Source of the DNA: Hyphomicrobiales bacterium
GTDB lineage: Bacteria > Pseudomonadota > Alphaproteobacteria > Rhizobiales > Rhizobiaceae
NCBI GenBank assembly: GCA_900473175.1
Contig: UCKM01000015.1
Location: forward strand, 186,001-250,000
Length of the DNA: 64,000 bases
Direction: 5' to 3'
Part shown: piece after piece, positions 16,930-24,380 of the stretch
How the letters are laid out: each line of letters opens with the position of its first letter
Numbering within the stretch: position 1 is the first letter of the stretch
Program-made: the position numbers and the translations under genes
The notes under the pieces: generated by a model
Told to the model about the DNA's origin: nothing
Seen by the model: the letters and a program-made list of their open reading frames with translations, nothing else
Databases searched by the model: none

Positions 16930-18162
16930 ATGGCGAGCGGTATGGTCATCATTGGAGCTGGCGAATGCGGGGCACGCGCGGCCCTTGCCCTGCGTGAGAA
17001 TGGCTATCAGGGAACGGTCACGCTGATCGGCACGGAGCAGCACCTGCCCTATGAACGCCCACCCTTGTCGAAGGAGGCCATGGTTTCGGACGAACATCCG
17101 TTGCCACGGACGATCGCGGGCAGCGAGCAGTTCACTGAGAAACAAATTGATTTCATCGGCAGTTCAACAGTTGTGGCGATCGATCGGCCTGCGAAAGGCC
17201 TGATCCTCGAGGATAGCAGCCGGGTCTCCTACGATCGGCTGCTGATCGCGACCGGCGCGCTTCCACGCGCACTTCCGCTTGCATCCGGCAGCAGGCATTG
17301 CGTCACGCTGCGCAGTTATGATGATGCGCTGGCCATTCGCGCCCGCTTTCGTCCAGGCGCACGCGTTGTCATCGTCGGCGGCGGCTTCATCGGCTTGGAA
17401 CTCGCGGCAAGCGCGCGCAAACGCGGTGCTTCGGTAACTGTAATTGAAGCGCAACCCCGCATCATGATGCGCGGCGTCCCGGAGGAAATTGCCGAAGTCA
17501 TCGCGGAGAGACACCGGCAAGAGGGCGTGGTGCTGCAATGCGGCACTGGAATCTCGTCTATCGAAGACACTTCTGGCCATGTCACGATCGCGCTGGCAAA
17601 CGGCGAAGCCATCGAAGCTGATCTTGCGGTCATCGGCATTGGCGCCGTACCCGTCACGGCATTGGCGGAAGCAGCCGGTCTCGACACCGCCAATGGCATT
17701 GTCGTCAATGCGTGGTTGCAGACCAGTGATCCCGATATCTTTGCCGCAGGCGACTGTTGCGCCTTTCCGCTGGCCATCTATGGCGGGCGGCGGGTGCGGC
17801 TCGAAGCCTGGCGCAATGCGCAGGAACAGGGAGCGCTTGCGGCGCGAAACATGCTGGGAGCGCAAGAACCGCACGAGGCAGTCCCATGGTTCTGGTCGGA
17901 TCAGTACGAGCTCGGCCTGCAGGTGGCAGGTCTTGCCGACGAAGCTGCGCACACGATACGCCGCGATCTTGGGAACCGAGCCTTCATCCTCTTCCACCTC
18001 GCGGCTGACGGAAGGCTCGTTGCGGCCAGCGGCATCGGCCCGGGCAACGCTGTTGCCAAGGATATTCGGCTTGCGGAGATGCTGATTGCACGTAGTGCCA
18101 GGCCGGACCCGATCCAACTGGCGGCATCCGACGTCAAACTCAAATCGCTCCTCGCAGCCTGA
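16930..18162 (+). CDS. mocF: MocF-like FAD/NAD(P)H ferredoxin reductase
   Basis: A 410-residue pyridine nucleotide-disulphide oxidoreductase family protein with two dinucleotide-binding motifs (VIIGAGECGARAALAL near residue 6 for FAD; VVIVGGGFIGLELAAS near 146 for NAD(P)H), the family segment YERPPLSK near 42 and the FAD-contact DPDIFAAGDCCAFP near 265. The C-terminal reductase domain is present. Start is taken as the ATG at 16930, 5 nt after the mocE stop; a second ATG at 16942 is possible. It would reduce the MocE ferredoxin with NAD(P)H, completing the MocD oxygenase chain. Confidence 0.85.
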   Translation: MASGMVIIGAGECGARAALALRENGYQGTVTLIGTEQHLPYERPPLSKEAMVSDEHPLPRTIAGSEQFTEKQIDFIGSSTVVAIDRPAKGLILEDSSRVSYDRLLIATGALPRALPLASGSRHCVTLRSYDDALAIRARFRPGARVVIVGGGFIGLELAASARKRGASVTVIEAQPRIMMRGVPEEIAEVIAERHRQEGVVLQCGTGISSIEDTSGHVTIALANGEAIEADLAVIGIGAVPVTALAEAAGLDTANGIVVNAWLQTSDPDIFAAGDCCAFPLAIYGGRRVRLEAWRNAQEQGALAARNMLGAQEPHEAVPWFWSDQYELGLQVAGLADEAAHTIRRDLGNRAFILFHLAADGRLVAASGIGPGNAVAKDIRLAEMLIARSARPDPIQLAASDVKLKSLLAA

Positions 18163-18174
18163 AAGGGACAGATC

Positions 18175-18972
18175 ATGCCCGGCCTGCGCCCCACCGTGGC
18201 GGATATCCTTGCACTCAAGGGCCGTCGCCAATTGACGATGCTGCGTGTCGAAACGCTGGACGAAGCCGAAGCGGCGGAACGGGCCCGTGTCGATATGCTT
18301 TCGGTGCCGCCTGGGCTGCTGACGCCTGAGTTCCGTGACGCGGCCCCCACGGCATTTACCGTGCCGGGCCTCGAATATGGTGATTTCATTACCGCTGAGG
18401 ACTATTTGCGGGCAGCATTCAAGGCACTGCGCGCCGGCGGCGATGCGGTCTATTGCGCCGCGAGCCTTGGTATCATACGGCGTATGCGCGACGAGGGCAT
18501 TCCCGTGTGCGGCCATGTTGGGCTCATACCGTCCAAGGCGACCTGGACGGGCGGCTTCAAGGCGGTTGGCAAGACCGCGCAGAGCGCACTGGAGATCTGG
18601 CGCCAGACCAAGGCGCTGGAAGAGGCAGGAGCCTTTGCCGCGGAGATTGAGGTGGTTCCCGCCGACGTCGCCTCGGCAATTTGTGAACGCACCTCCCTGT
18701 TCATGATTTCCATGGGCGCGGGCGCTGGTTGCGACGCGCAATATCTGTTTGCAACCGACGTTCTTGGTGCAAATCGCGGCCACTATCCGCGCCATGCCAA
18801 GGTCTATCGCAACTTCAACCTCGAATATGACCGCCTGCATCAGGAACGGATCGCGGCCTTTGCCGAGTTTGTCGCAGATGTGCACACGCAAAACTATCCG
18901 GGACCCGAACATAAAGTCGGAATCTCGCGTGAAGAACTCGATCGTTTCCTGAAAGAGCTTCCTGAAGTTTAG
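18175..18972 (+). CDS. Divergent PanB-superfamily protein (ketopantoate hydroxymethyltransferase-like)
   Basis: A 265-residue protein whose C-terminal two-thirds align by eye with PanB: CGHVGLIPSK (PanB GHLGLTP, keeping the His), LEEAGAFAAEIEVVP (keeping the catalytic-type Glu) and ISMGAGAGCDAQYL (PanB IGIGAG). The N-terminal half is different. The Mg-binding Asp of PanB VGDSLGM is replaced by the MLSVPPGLL segment, the second Asp of LADLPF by FTVPGLEY, and the KIEGG motif by YCAASLG. Normal ketopantoate synthesis is therefore unlikely. It starts 12 bp after mocF with an AAGGGA site, the last gene of the mocDEF-like operon. I infer a role in the C1 unit or product of O-demethylation. Products called 3-methyl-2-oxobutanoate hydroxymethyltransferase would be over-annotation. 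Confidence 0.75.
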   Translation: MPGLRPTVADILALKGRRQLTMLRVETLDEAEAAERARVDMLSVPPGLLTPEFRDAAPTAFTVPGLEYGDFITAEDYLRAAFKALRAGGDAVYCAASLGIIRRMRDEGIPVCGHVGLIPSKATWTGGFKAVGKTAQSALEIWRQTKALEEAGAFAAEIEVVPADVASAICERTSLFMISMGAGAGCDAQYLFATDVLGANRGHYPRHAKVYRNFNLEYDRLHQERIAAFAEFVADVHTQNYPGPEHKVGISREELDRFLKELPEV

Positions 18973-19265
18973 TGCCTTTGTTGCTCAGTTTGTTCTGACG
19001 GGCAGATTTGGTTCAAGCCCCAAGATCGATGTCGTGCCATCACCGGTGCGTTTCAAAACCTGCAACCCGCTACGAATGGCTAATTGCCAACTTGGTTCGA
19101 TGGTGTAGCTTAATTTCGCAATCGCACAAAACGTTGCGATAAGCATTGAAAATATGTTGCTTAATTTCAATACCGGCAGTGAGAAAGTGCGCGACCAAAA
19201 GCTAGGTGGGCGCACCCGACGGCCAAATAATTTTTCATATTATCAATTACTTAATGGAGCTCCGT

Positions 19266-21461
19266 GTGAAAAAGATACTTCTTGCTACGCTCGCACTATC
19301 GCTGGGTACCTCCATGCTTTCTGGCTGCGACGATTCTGATAAGGGCGGCGCAACCTCGACATTTTCCGATTTGCAAGATCAGATCAAAAGCTTGCAGGGG
19401 CAGTTGTACAAGCAGACGAACGACCGCAACGAACTGCAGGCAAGTATAGCTGCACTCGGACAAGCCGTGGACAGCAAACCCTCGGTAGACCCCCAGAGCA
19501 TCAAGGGCATCAGCGAGCGCCTAGCGTCCTTGGAAAAAACGCTAGAAACGAAGGCCGATAAGTCGGCGACCGGATCAGAAGTCGAAAACGTGAAATCCAA
19601 GCTTGCAGCGTTGACCCAGGAAGTTCAATCGAAACCTTCCATCGATCCGGCGCTGATCCAAAGTATCTCAGACCAGCTAACCATCCTCGAAAAACTCATC
19701 GATGCGAAGGCCGATAAACCAGTGGCCAGCCAATGCGACGATCCCGCCTTCGATGACAGCGATGCCATCAATACGGCGCTGACCGCTCCCTCGGTTCCGT
19801 CCAGCTTTCCACCGCTCGTGCCGGTGCCCACATATGGAACGGTATCGGCTGGGCAAACCATCAATCTGACACCCGACGCAATTATCTTGACCCGGGGCAA
19901 CGACATCAAGCTTCCTGTTGCTGCCAATTATTTGCAGACCCGGTTGAAGACAGCGACGAGCTTCCAACTACCGATTAACCCCTACAGCCCGACCAGTACG
20001 CCTTGTGTAAAACTCGAAATAAAGCCCCTTAAGAGTACCGATGGAAAGCAGGTCGGGCCTGAGGGATACTCGCTAGTTACCGCGAAGAACGGAGCCGTCA
20101 TCCGCTCATCAACTGCGAGCGGACTTTTCAACGGCATCCAGACACTCCTGCAGCTCATGCCCGCCACAGTCTATTCCAACACGATCCAGACGACCGCCTG
20201 GACCATTCCCGCAGTCAAGATCGTCGATTGGCCGCGTTTTGCCTATCGTGGCTCCATGCTCGACGTGGCCCGGCGTTTCTATGCGGTCGATGAAGTCAAA
20301 CGTTACATTGATGAAATCGCCCTGCTCAAGATCAACACATTGCATATGCACCTGACGGATGATCAGGGCTGGCGCATCGCCATCGACGAATTGCCGGAAT
20401 TGACCACTATCGGCGGGACAACCCAAAGCGGGTTCGCTTCAAAGCCAGAGAACCTTTGGTTCTATAGCCGGGCCCAATACAACGACATCGTTGCCTATGC
20501 CGCATCGCGATTCATTACCATCGTTCCGGAGATCGACGGTCCGGGTCATTCCCTCGCGGCGCAAGCGTCGATTGCGAACCTTAACTGCAACAACACGAAG
20601 CACTCATCCTATTCCGGTTTCGATGTAGGCAACCCGACCATATGTCTCGACGACCCGGCACATATAGACAACGCGAAAACCTACCTTAACACCGTACTAA
20701 CCAGTCTGGCGGCGCTGACACCCGGGCCATACATCCACATCGGCGGCGATGAAGCGCCGGGGATGACGCCGGCAAAAATGTCGGCCTACGTCGATGCGGC
20801 AGCAGCGCCTGCTGCGAAAGCAAAGAAGCTGCTCATGGGCTGGCATCAGATTGCGCAGGGCACCTTGCCCGCCGGGTCCGTGCTCCAATACTGGGGCGAC
20901 GAAAGCTATAGCCAAACCATTGGCACTACATCCGAAGACAAAAACATTGGTGAGGTTCGAAGCGGTCTGGCACAGGGAGCGAAGTTCGTCATGTCGCCCG
21001 CCGACCATGCCTATCTCGATATGAAATACGACACGACAACTACCTACGGCCTGACGTGGGAAGGTACGGTGAGCGTTGCGAAGTCGTATGATTGGGATCC
21101 GACGACGAAACTCGCGTCCGTTGATGGCAACACAAGACTGCTGACGGACAACAACGTGCTCGGCGTCGAAGCGCCACTTTGGACCGACCGCGCTTTCACC
21201 AACAGCCTGAGCTCCTCACTGCCAAGCGGACCCAACCCACGCTTCGTAGCACCAACGCTTTACACCGATTATATGGCATTCCCGCGCCTGGCATCAGTGG
21301 CCGAGATCGGCTGGTCGCCCTATGCGTCGCACTCCTGGGATGATTTCAAGATACGGCTTGGCTATCAGGGGGCGCGTTGGGACGCCTTTGGCACCGGATA
21401 TTTCAGGGCGCCGGGGATCGATTGGAAAACGCCCTCGGATCTGTTTGTAGTAAACGAATAG
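19266..21461 (+). CDS. Lipoprotein GH20-family beta-N-acetylhexosaminidase with tandem coiled-coil stalk
   Basis: A 731-residue lipoprotein: signal ending LSGC (Cys 21), then a heptad-rich stalk from about residue 33 to 150 containing two copies of a 39-residue unit (61-99 and 113-151; each ends in KADK). A GH20b domain (about 195-320) and a canonical GH20 barrel follow, with MHLTDDQGWRI near 360, IVPEIDGPGHS near 420 and the catalytic pair D495-E496 in HIGGDEAPG. I chose the GTG at 19266 because GGAG lies 6 nt upstream and the lipoprotein signal starts there. The stalk probably lifts the enzyme from the membrane. The signal sequence resembles that of the GH20 at 7774. It sits between the mocDEF-like operon and a convergent Rieske operon. 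Substrate: terminal beta-HexNAc. Confidence 0.9.
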   Translation: MKKILLATLALSLGTSMLSGCDDSDKGGATSTFSDLQDQIKSLQGQLYKQTNDRNELQASIAALGQAVDSKPSVDPQSIKGISERLASLEKTLETKADKSATGSEVENVKSKLAALTQEVQSKPSIDPALIQSISDQLTILEKLIDAKADKPVASQCDDPAFDDSDAINTALTAPSVPSSFPPLVPVPTYGTVSAGQTINLTPDAIILTRGNDIKLPVAANYLQTRLKTATSFQLPINPYSPTSTPCVKLEIKPLKSTDGKQVGPEGYSLVTAKNGAVIRSSTASGLFNGIQTLLQLMPATVYSNTIQTTAWTIPAVKIVDWPRFAYRGSMLDVARRFYAVDEVKRYIDEIALLKINTLHMHLTDDQGWRIAIDELPELTTIGGTTQSGFASKPENLWFYSRAQYNDIVAYAASRFITIVPEIDGPGHSLAAQASIANLNCNNTKHSSYSGFDVGNPTICLDDPAHIDNAKTYLNTVLTSLAALTPGPYIHIGGDEAPGMTPAKMSAYVDAAAAPAAKAKKLLMGWHQIAQGTLPAGSVLQYWGDESYSQTIGTTSEDKNIGEVRSGLAQGAKFVMSPADHAYLDMKYDTTTTYGLTWEGTVSVAKSYDWDPTTKLASVDGNTRLLTDNNVLGVEAPLWTDRAFTNSLSSSLPSGPNPRFVAPTLYTDYMAFPRLASVAEIGWSPYASHSWDDFKIRLGYQGARWDAFGTGYFRAPGIDWKTPSDLFVVNE
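19446..19718 (+). repeat. Tandem 39-codon repeat encoding coiled-coil stalk
   Basis: Two units (19446-19562 and 19602-19718) encode similar 39-residue segments; both contain SKPS(V/I)DP, a leucine heptad stretch and a terminal KADK. They are separated by 13 codons. The pattern indicates an internal duplication within the stalk of the GH20 lipoprotein. Confidence 0.75.
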
Positions 21462-21569
21462 AAATACGTGGCGCCAAGAGGCCGCAGGGGTGCGGTGAGG
21501 ATTTGTTTGAGGCGACTGTGTTACTGCGGGCCGCCCCCCGGTTGGCCCGCCCTCGGTCATAGCAAGCAG

Positions 21570-22661
21570 CTAAGCTTCCACCTCGACATTGCCGAGCGGC
21601 TTGGAGCAACAGGCCAGGATATAGCCCTCGTCGATCTCTTCGTCGAGGATGCCGCCATTGTGGTTCATGTCGACCTCTCCGGCAATTTTCATGACCTTGC
21701 AGGTGCCGCAAAGCCCCGATTCGCACGCGGCGGCAATGCGGATGCCGGCGCCACGGGCAGCCTTCAGGATCGTTTCGCCCGCGCCGCAAGGTACATCCTT
21801 GCCCGACATCGAAAATATGACCGTCGAACCCGCTTCAGCGATATCCACCGAGATGACATCCATCATCGGCAGGACCGGCTCTGCGGCGGGACCGAAGCTT
21901 TCCTGATGGTAGTGCGCCATATCGAAACCCGAGGCTTCGAGCATGGTGCGGACATCGCCCATGAAACCTTCCGGGCCACAACAGAAAATCGTCCTGTCCT
22001 TGAAGTCGGGCGCGAGCAGCGACAGCTTCGGCGCTTCTAGCCGGCCGCGAATGCCGGTCCAGACCTGTCCCATTTCGTGTTCCTTGATCAGGAAGGCGAG
22101 CTTGAGATTCGGCATGCAGCTGGTCAGATATTCGAGTTCCTTGCGGAAAATGATGTCGCTTGGACGCCGCGCACAGGTGACGAAATTGATGTCGCTCTGC
22201 GGCGCGCAATCATGCATCCACCGTGTCATCGACATCATCGGCGTGACGCCGGACCCGGCGGAAATGAAGAGATATTTTTCGCCAGGATGCTTGCGCATCG
22301 AAAATTCGCCGAGCGGGCCGAAAGCCTTGAGCCGCATGCCGGGCGTGAGGTGATCCAGCATCCAGCGGGTACCGATGCTGTCACTTTGCGCCTTGACCGT
22401 CACGGCGATGGTGAACGGCCGCGATGGGCTGGACGAAAGCGTATAGGTGCGCAAGACCGCTTCCGGCTGAACCGGCAGTTCGAAGGTCATGAACTGGCCC
22501 GGCTCGTAGCGGAACCAGTTATGATTGTCCGACCGGAAGGTGAAGGTCTTCACATCTGGCGCTTCCTCGACCATCGAGAGGCACTCCAACAGATGCAGCC
22601 GGTCGTTCCACGGCTGCATCTGGTCGAGGTGTGGGTAATTCTGAGGAACGCCCATATTCAT
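21570..22661 (-). CDS. gbcB: Rieske oxygenase reductase component (GbcB-like, FAD + [2Fe-2S])
   Basis: A 363-residue flavodoxin-reductase-type protein: FAD-binding barrel with RTYTLSSSPSRP near residue 90, NAD-binding domain with ISAGSGVTPMMSMTRW near 132, and a C-terminal plant-type [2Fe-2S] domain with Cys ligands in CESGLCGTC near 314 and a last Cys in YILACCSKP near 350. This architecture is that of GbcB, the electron-donor subunit of glycine betaine monooxygenase, and of related stachydrine/carnitine-type systems. It follows the Rieske alpha-subunit gene by 13 bp, so the two form an operon. The betaine assignment comes from family resemblance; other quaternary amines are possible. Confidence 0.8.
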   Translation of the reverse strand: MNMGVPQNYPHLDQMQPWNDRLHLLECLSMVEEAPDVKTFTFRSDNHNWFRYEPGQFMTFELPVQPEAVLRTYTLSSSPSRPFTIAVTVKAQSDSIGTRWMLDHLTPGMRLKAFGPLGEFSMRKHPGEKYLFISAGSGVTPMMSMTRWMHDCAPQSDINFVTCARRPSDIIFRKELEYLTSCMPNLKLAFLIKEHEMGQVWTGIRGRLEAPKLSLLAPDFKDRTIFCCGPEGFMGDVRTMLEASGFDMAHYHQESFGPAAEPVLPMMDVISVDIAEAGSTVIFSMSGKDVPCGAGETILKAARGAGIRIAAACESGLCGTCKVMKIAGEVDMNHNGGILDEEIDEGYILACCSKPLGNVEVEA

Positions 22662-22674
22662 TTAAGCTACCTTG

Positions 22675-23916
22675 TTAAGCTACCTTGCTGAGTTTCTTGT
22701 CGCCGGAGAGCCGCGTCTCCATTGCATTGCTGTACCATTCGAGGAACTGCAGCACGCCGCCTTCATGTTCGACCGAATAGGGGCCGGGTTCATAGGCGGG
22801 CGAGCGGATGCCGAATGCGTTTTCCTCGACAATGCGGCGATCCTGGTCATTGGTCTCAAGCCAGACATGGGTCAGTTCTTCGATATTGTAATCGACCCCT
22901 TCAACCGCATCCTTGTGGACCAGCCATTTGGTCGTGACCTGCGTCTCGTTCGGGCCGAGCGGCAGAACGCGGAAGGAAATGGCGTGATCGCCGAGAATGT
23001 GGTTCCAGGTCGTCGGATAGTGATAGAGCAGCAGCGAGCCGATATGCTTTTCATTCACCGTATCGCTGAGTTGCCGGCCGACGGCGCGCTTGCCGCTCAT
23101 CGTGTAGCTTTCCGCATCGCGCAGCAGCGGCACGCGCGTTGCCCGGTACTGACCGTCCTCGGCAATGCGGAAGACGCTTGGCAGGCCCGCAGCCTCGCAT
23201 TTGTCCCAGTGCGCAACGATTTCCGGATCATCCTTTGATCCCTGGATACCAGTGACGCTCGGCGCTTCCGGAAAGGTCTTGCAGAGTTCCGGATGATTGG
23301 CGACGCAGTGGTAACACTCGCGATTGTTTTCCCAGACGAGCTTCCAGTTGCCCTTCTCGACGATGGAGCTCTGGAACGCGACCTTCGTCTCCGTCAGGCG
23401 GTGCGGCGCAAGGTAAGGATCGAGCAGCGCGCGCGTCGGGCCGAAATCCGGAGCAACCTGTGCAAGGCAGATGAAAATATAGCCGCCTACGCTCTCGCAA
23501 TGCACCGTTTTCAAGCTGAATTGGGCGGGGTCGAAATCATCGCCCATCTGGCGTGCGAACAACAGCCGGCCGTCGAGTTCATAGGTCCATTGATGGTAGG
23601 GGCAGACGAGCTTTGCCGACGTACCCTTTTCGCCCGCACAGATGCGCGAGCCGCGATGGCGGCAGGAATTATGAAATGCGCGGATCTGGCCCTGACGGTC
23701 GCGGACGATGACGACGGGATAGTCGCCAACCTGGACGGTGAAATAATTGCCGGGCTTTGCCACTTCGCAGTCATGACCGATGAACAGCCAGTCGCGATAA
23801 TAGATGGTCTCCATCTCGAGACGGTAATAGTCCGGATCGGAATAGAAGGCCTGTTCCAGACCGTAGCCCGGTTTCCGGCCTTTGAGGTTCCGGAGAAGTT
23901 CGTTGCGAATATCCAT
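22675..23916 (-). CDS. gbcA: Rieske non-haem iron oxygenase alpha subunit (GbcA-like demethylase)
   Basis: A 413-residue ring-hydroxylating-dioxygenase-type alpha subunit. The Rieske ligands are Cys-x-His in NSCRHRGSR near residue 78 and Cys-x2-His in LVCPYHQWTY near 98. The catalytic domain has WENNRECYHCVANHPEL near 200, with the His-x4-His iron site and a Glu where aromatic dioxygenases have Asp, as in the GbcA/stachydrine demethylase group. Start is the ATG at 23916 behind GAGGACACGAC. It would remove a methyl group oxidatively (glycine betaine to dimethylglycine plus formaldehyde). A cobalamin riboswitch ends about 130 nt upstream, so the operon is probably repressed by B12. Confidence 0.82.
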   Translation of the reverse strand: MDIRNELLRNLKGRKPGYGLEQAFYSDPDYYRLEMETIYYRDWLFIGHDCEVAKPGNYFTVQVGDYPVVIVRDRQGQIRAFHNSCRHRGSRICAGEKGTSAKLVCPYHQWTYELDGRLLFARQMGDDFDPAQFSLKTVHCESVGGYIFICLAQVAPDFGPTRALLDPYLAPHRLTETKVAFQSSIVEKGNWKLVWENNRECYHCVANHPELCKTFPEAPSVTGIQGSKDDPEIVAHWDKCEAAGLPSVFRIAEDGQYRATRVPLLRDAESYTMSGKRAVGRQLSDTVNEKHIGSLLLYHYPTTWNHILGDHAISFRVLPLGPNETQVTTKWLVHKDAVEGVDYNIEELTHVWLETNDQDRRIVEENAFGIRSPAYEPGPYSVEHEGGVLQFLEWYSNAMETRLSGDKKLSKVA

Positions 23917-24017
23917 GTCGTGTCCTCGCCCTTGACGCTGCAAAGAACTGACTGGTGGTGACGGAGAAGAACGCCCGCACAGTCAACCTGCGTTGCCTGC
24001 ACAAAATCATGCTCCTT

Positions 24018-24034
24018 GATCGCCCACCGCGATC
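24018..24034 (-). other. Stem-loop downstream of cobalamin aptamer (possible expression platform)
   Basis: GATCGC and GCGATC pair across a 5-nt loop 12 nt after the end of the aptamer. AAGGAG and an ATG follow on the minus strand, with too little spacing for a normal start. The hairpin may be part of the switching structure between the aptamer and gbcA. Confidence 0.4.
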
Positions 24035-24046
24035 AGTCGGTGTTGT

Positions 24047-24227
24047 CACTTGGAGGCTGGTTTCCGGGCTCTGGAGTTGCCTTGCCGGGCTTCACGGCGC
24101 CTTCCCGGGGTGCACTCCCAGTGGCTATTTTGCCGCGTTTTACTCCACTACCGTTGCGGGGGCAGCGCCGGGTTTTTCGACCGGCTTCCCAATTCTCCGC
24201 TTCCCCTAGAAAGCGGCACCTCAAGTG
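24047..24227 (-). ncRNA. Cobalamin (B12) riboswitch aptamer
   Basis: Reading the minus strand from 24227 to 24047, the conserved blocks of the cobalamin aptamer occur in order: closing stem CACTTG, GAGGTGCC, ATTGGGAAGCCGGT, then the B12 box-like GCTGCCCCCGCAACGGTA, then CCACTGGG, GGGAAGGCGCCG, AGCCCGGAAACCAGCC, and the closing strand CAAGTG, which pairs with the first block. Length (181 nt) and order match the family. The next gene on this strand is the Rieske subunit at 23916, about 130 nt away, followed by its reductase. There is no B12 synthesis or transport gene nearby. The usual action is to turn expression off when adenosylcobalamin is plentiful. Confidence 0.93.
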
Positions 24228-24343
24228 TCCCGATAAAAGCATCCGGCTTGAAAAAAGGATAGGCGCGGAAACGACATCGCATTTACGCAAGGCGACACAA
24301 CGGCACCCGTTACATAACCCGCCCCGGGGACCTGCGGTGCGTC

Positions 24344-24361
24344 CCTCCCCAAAAGGGGAGG
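24344..24361 (-). terminator. Stem-loop after the fucose operon
   Basis: CCTCCCC and GGGGAGG with an AAAA loop lie 20 bp past the stop of the fuconate dehydratase gene. No long U tract follows, so termination strength is uncertain. It separates the fucose operon from the riboswitch-controlled operon. Confidence 0.45.
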
Positions 24362-24380
24362 AAAAGGGGCGGCCAGCACG

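Noticed and set aside
19121-19140. Inverted repeat ATCGCA/TGCGAT upstream of the second GH20
   Set aside because: Short arms, no repeat elsewhere and no adjacent regulator, so not enough for an operator call.
18985-19215. Minus-strand frame of 76 codons between the PanB-like and GH20 genes
   Set aside because: No ribosome site or family resemblance; the stretch reads as promoter/leader DNA for the GH20 gene.
23771-24010. Leader peptide or gene starting at the ATG (24010) after the B12 aptamer
   Set aside because: AAGGAG is only one base from the ATG, the frame runs out of phase into gbcA, and its product looks like frame-shifted gbcA sequence.
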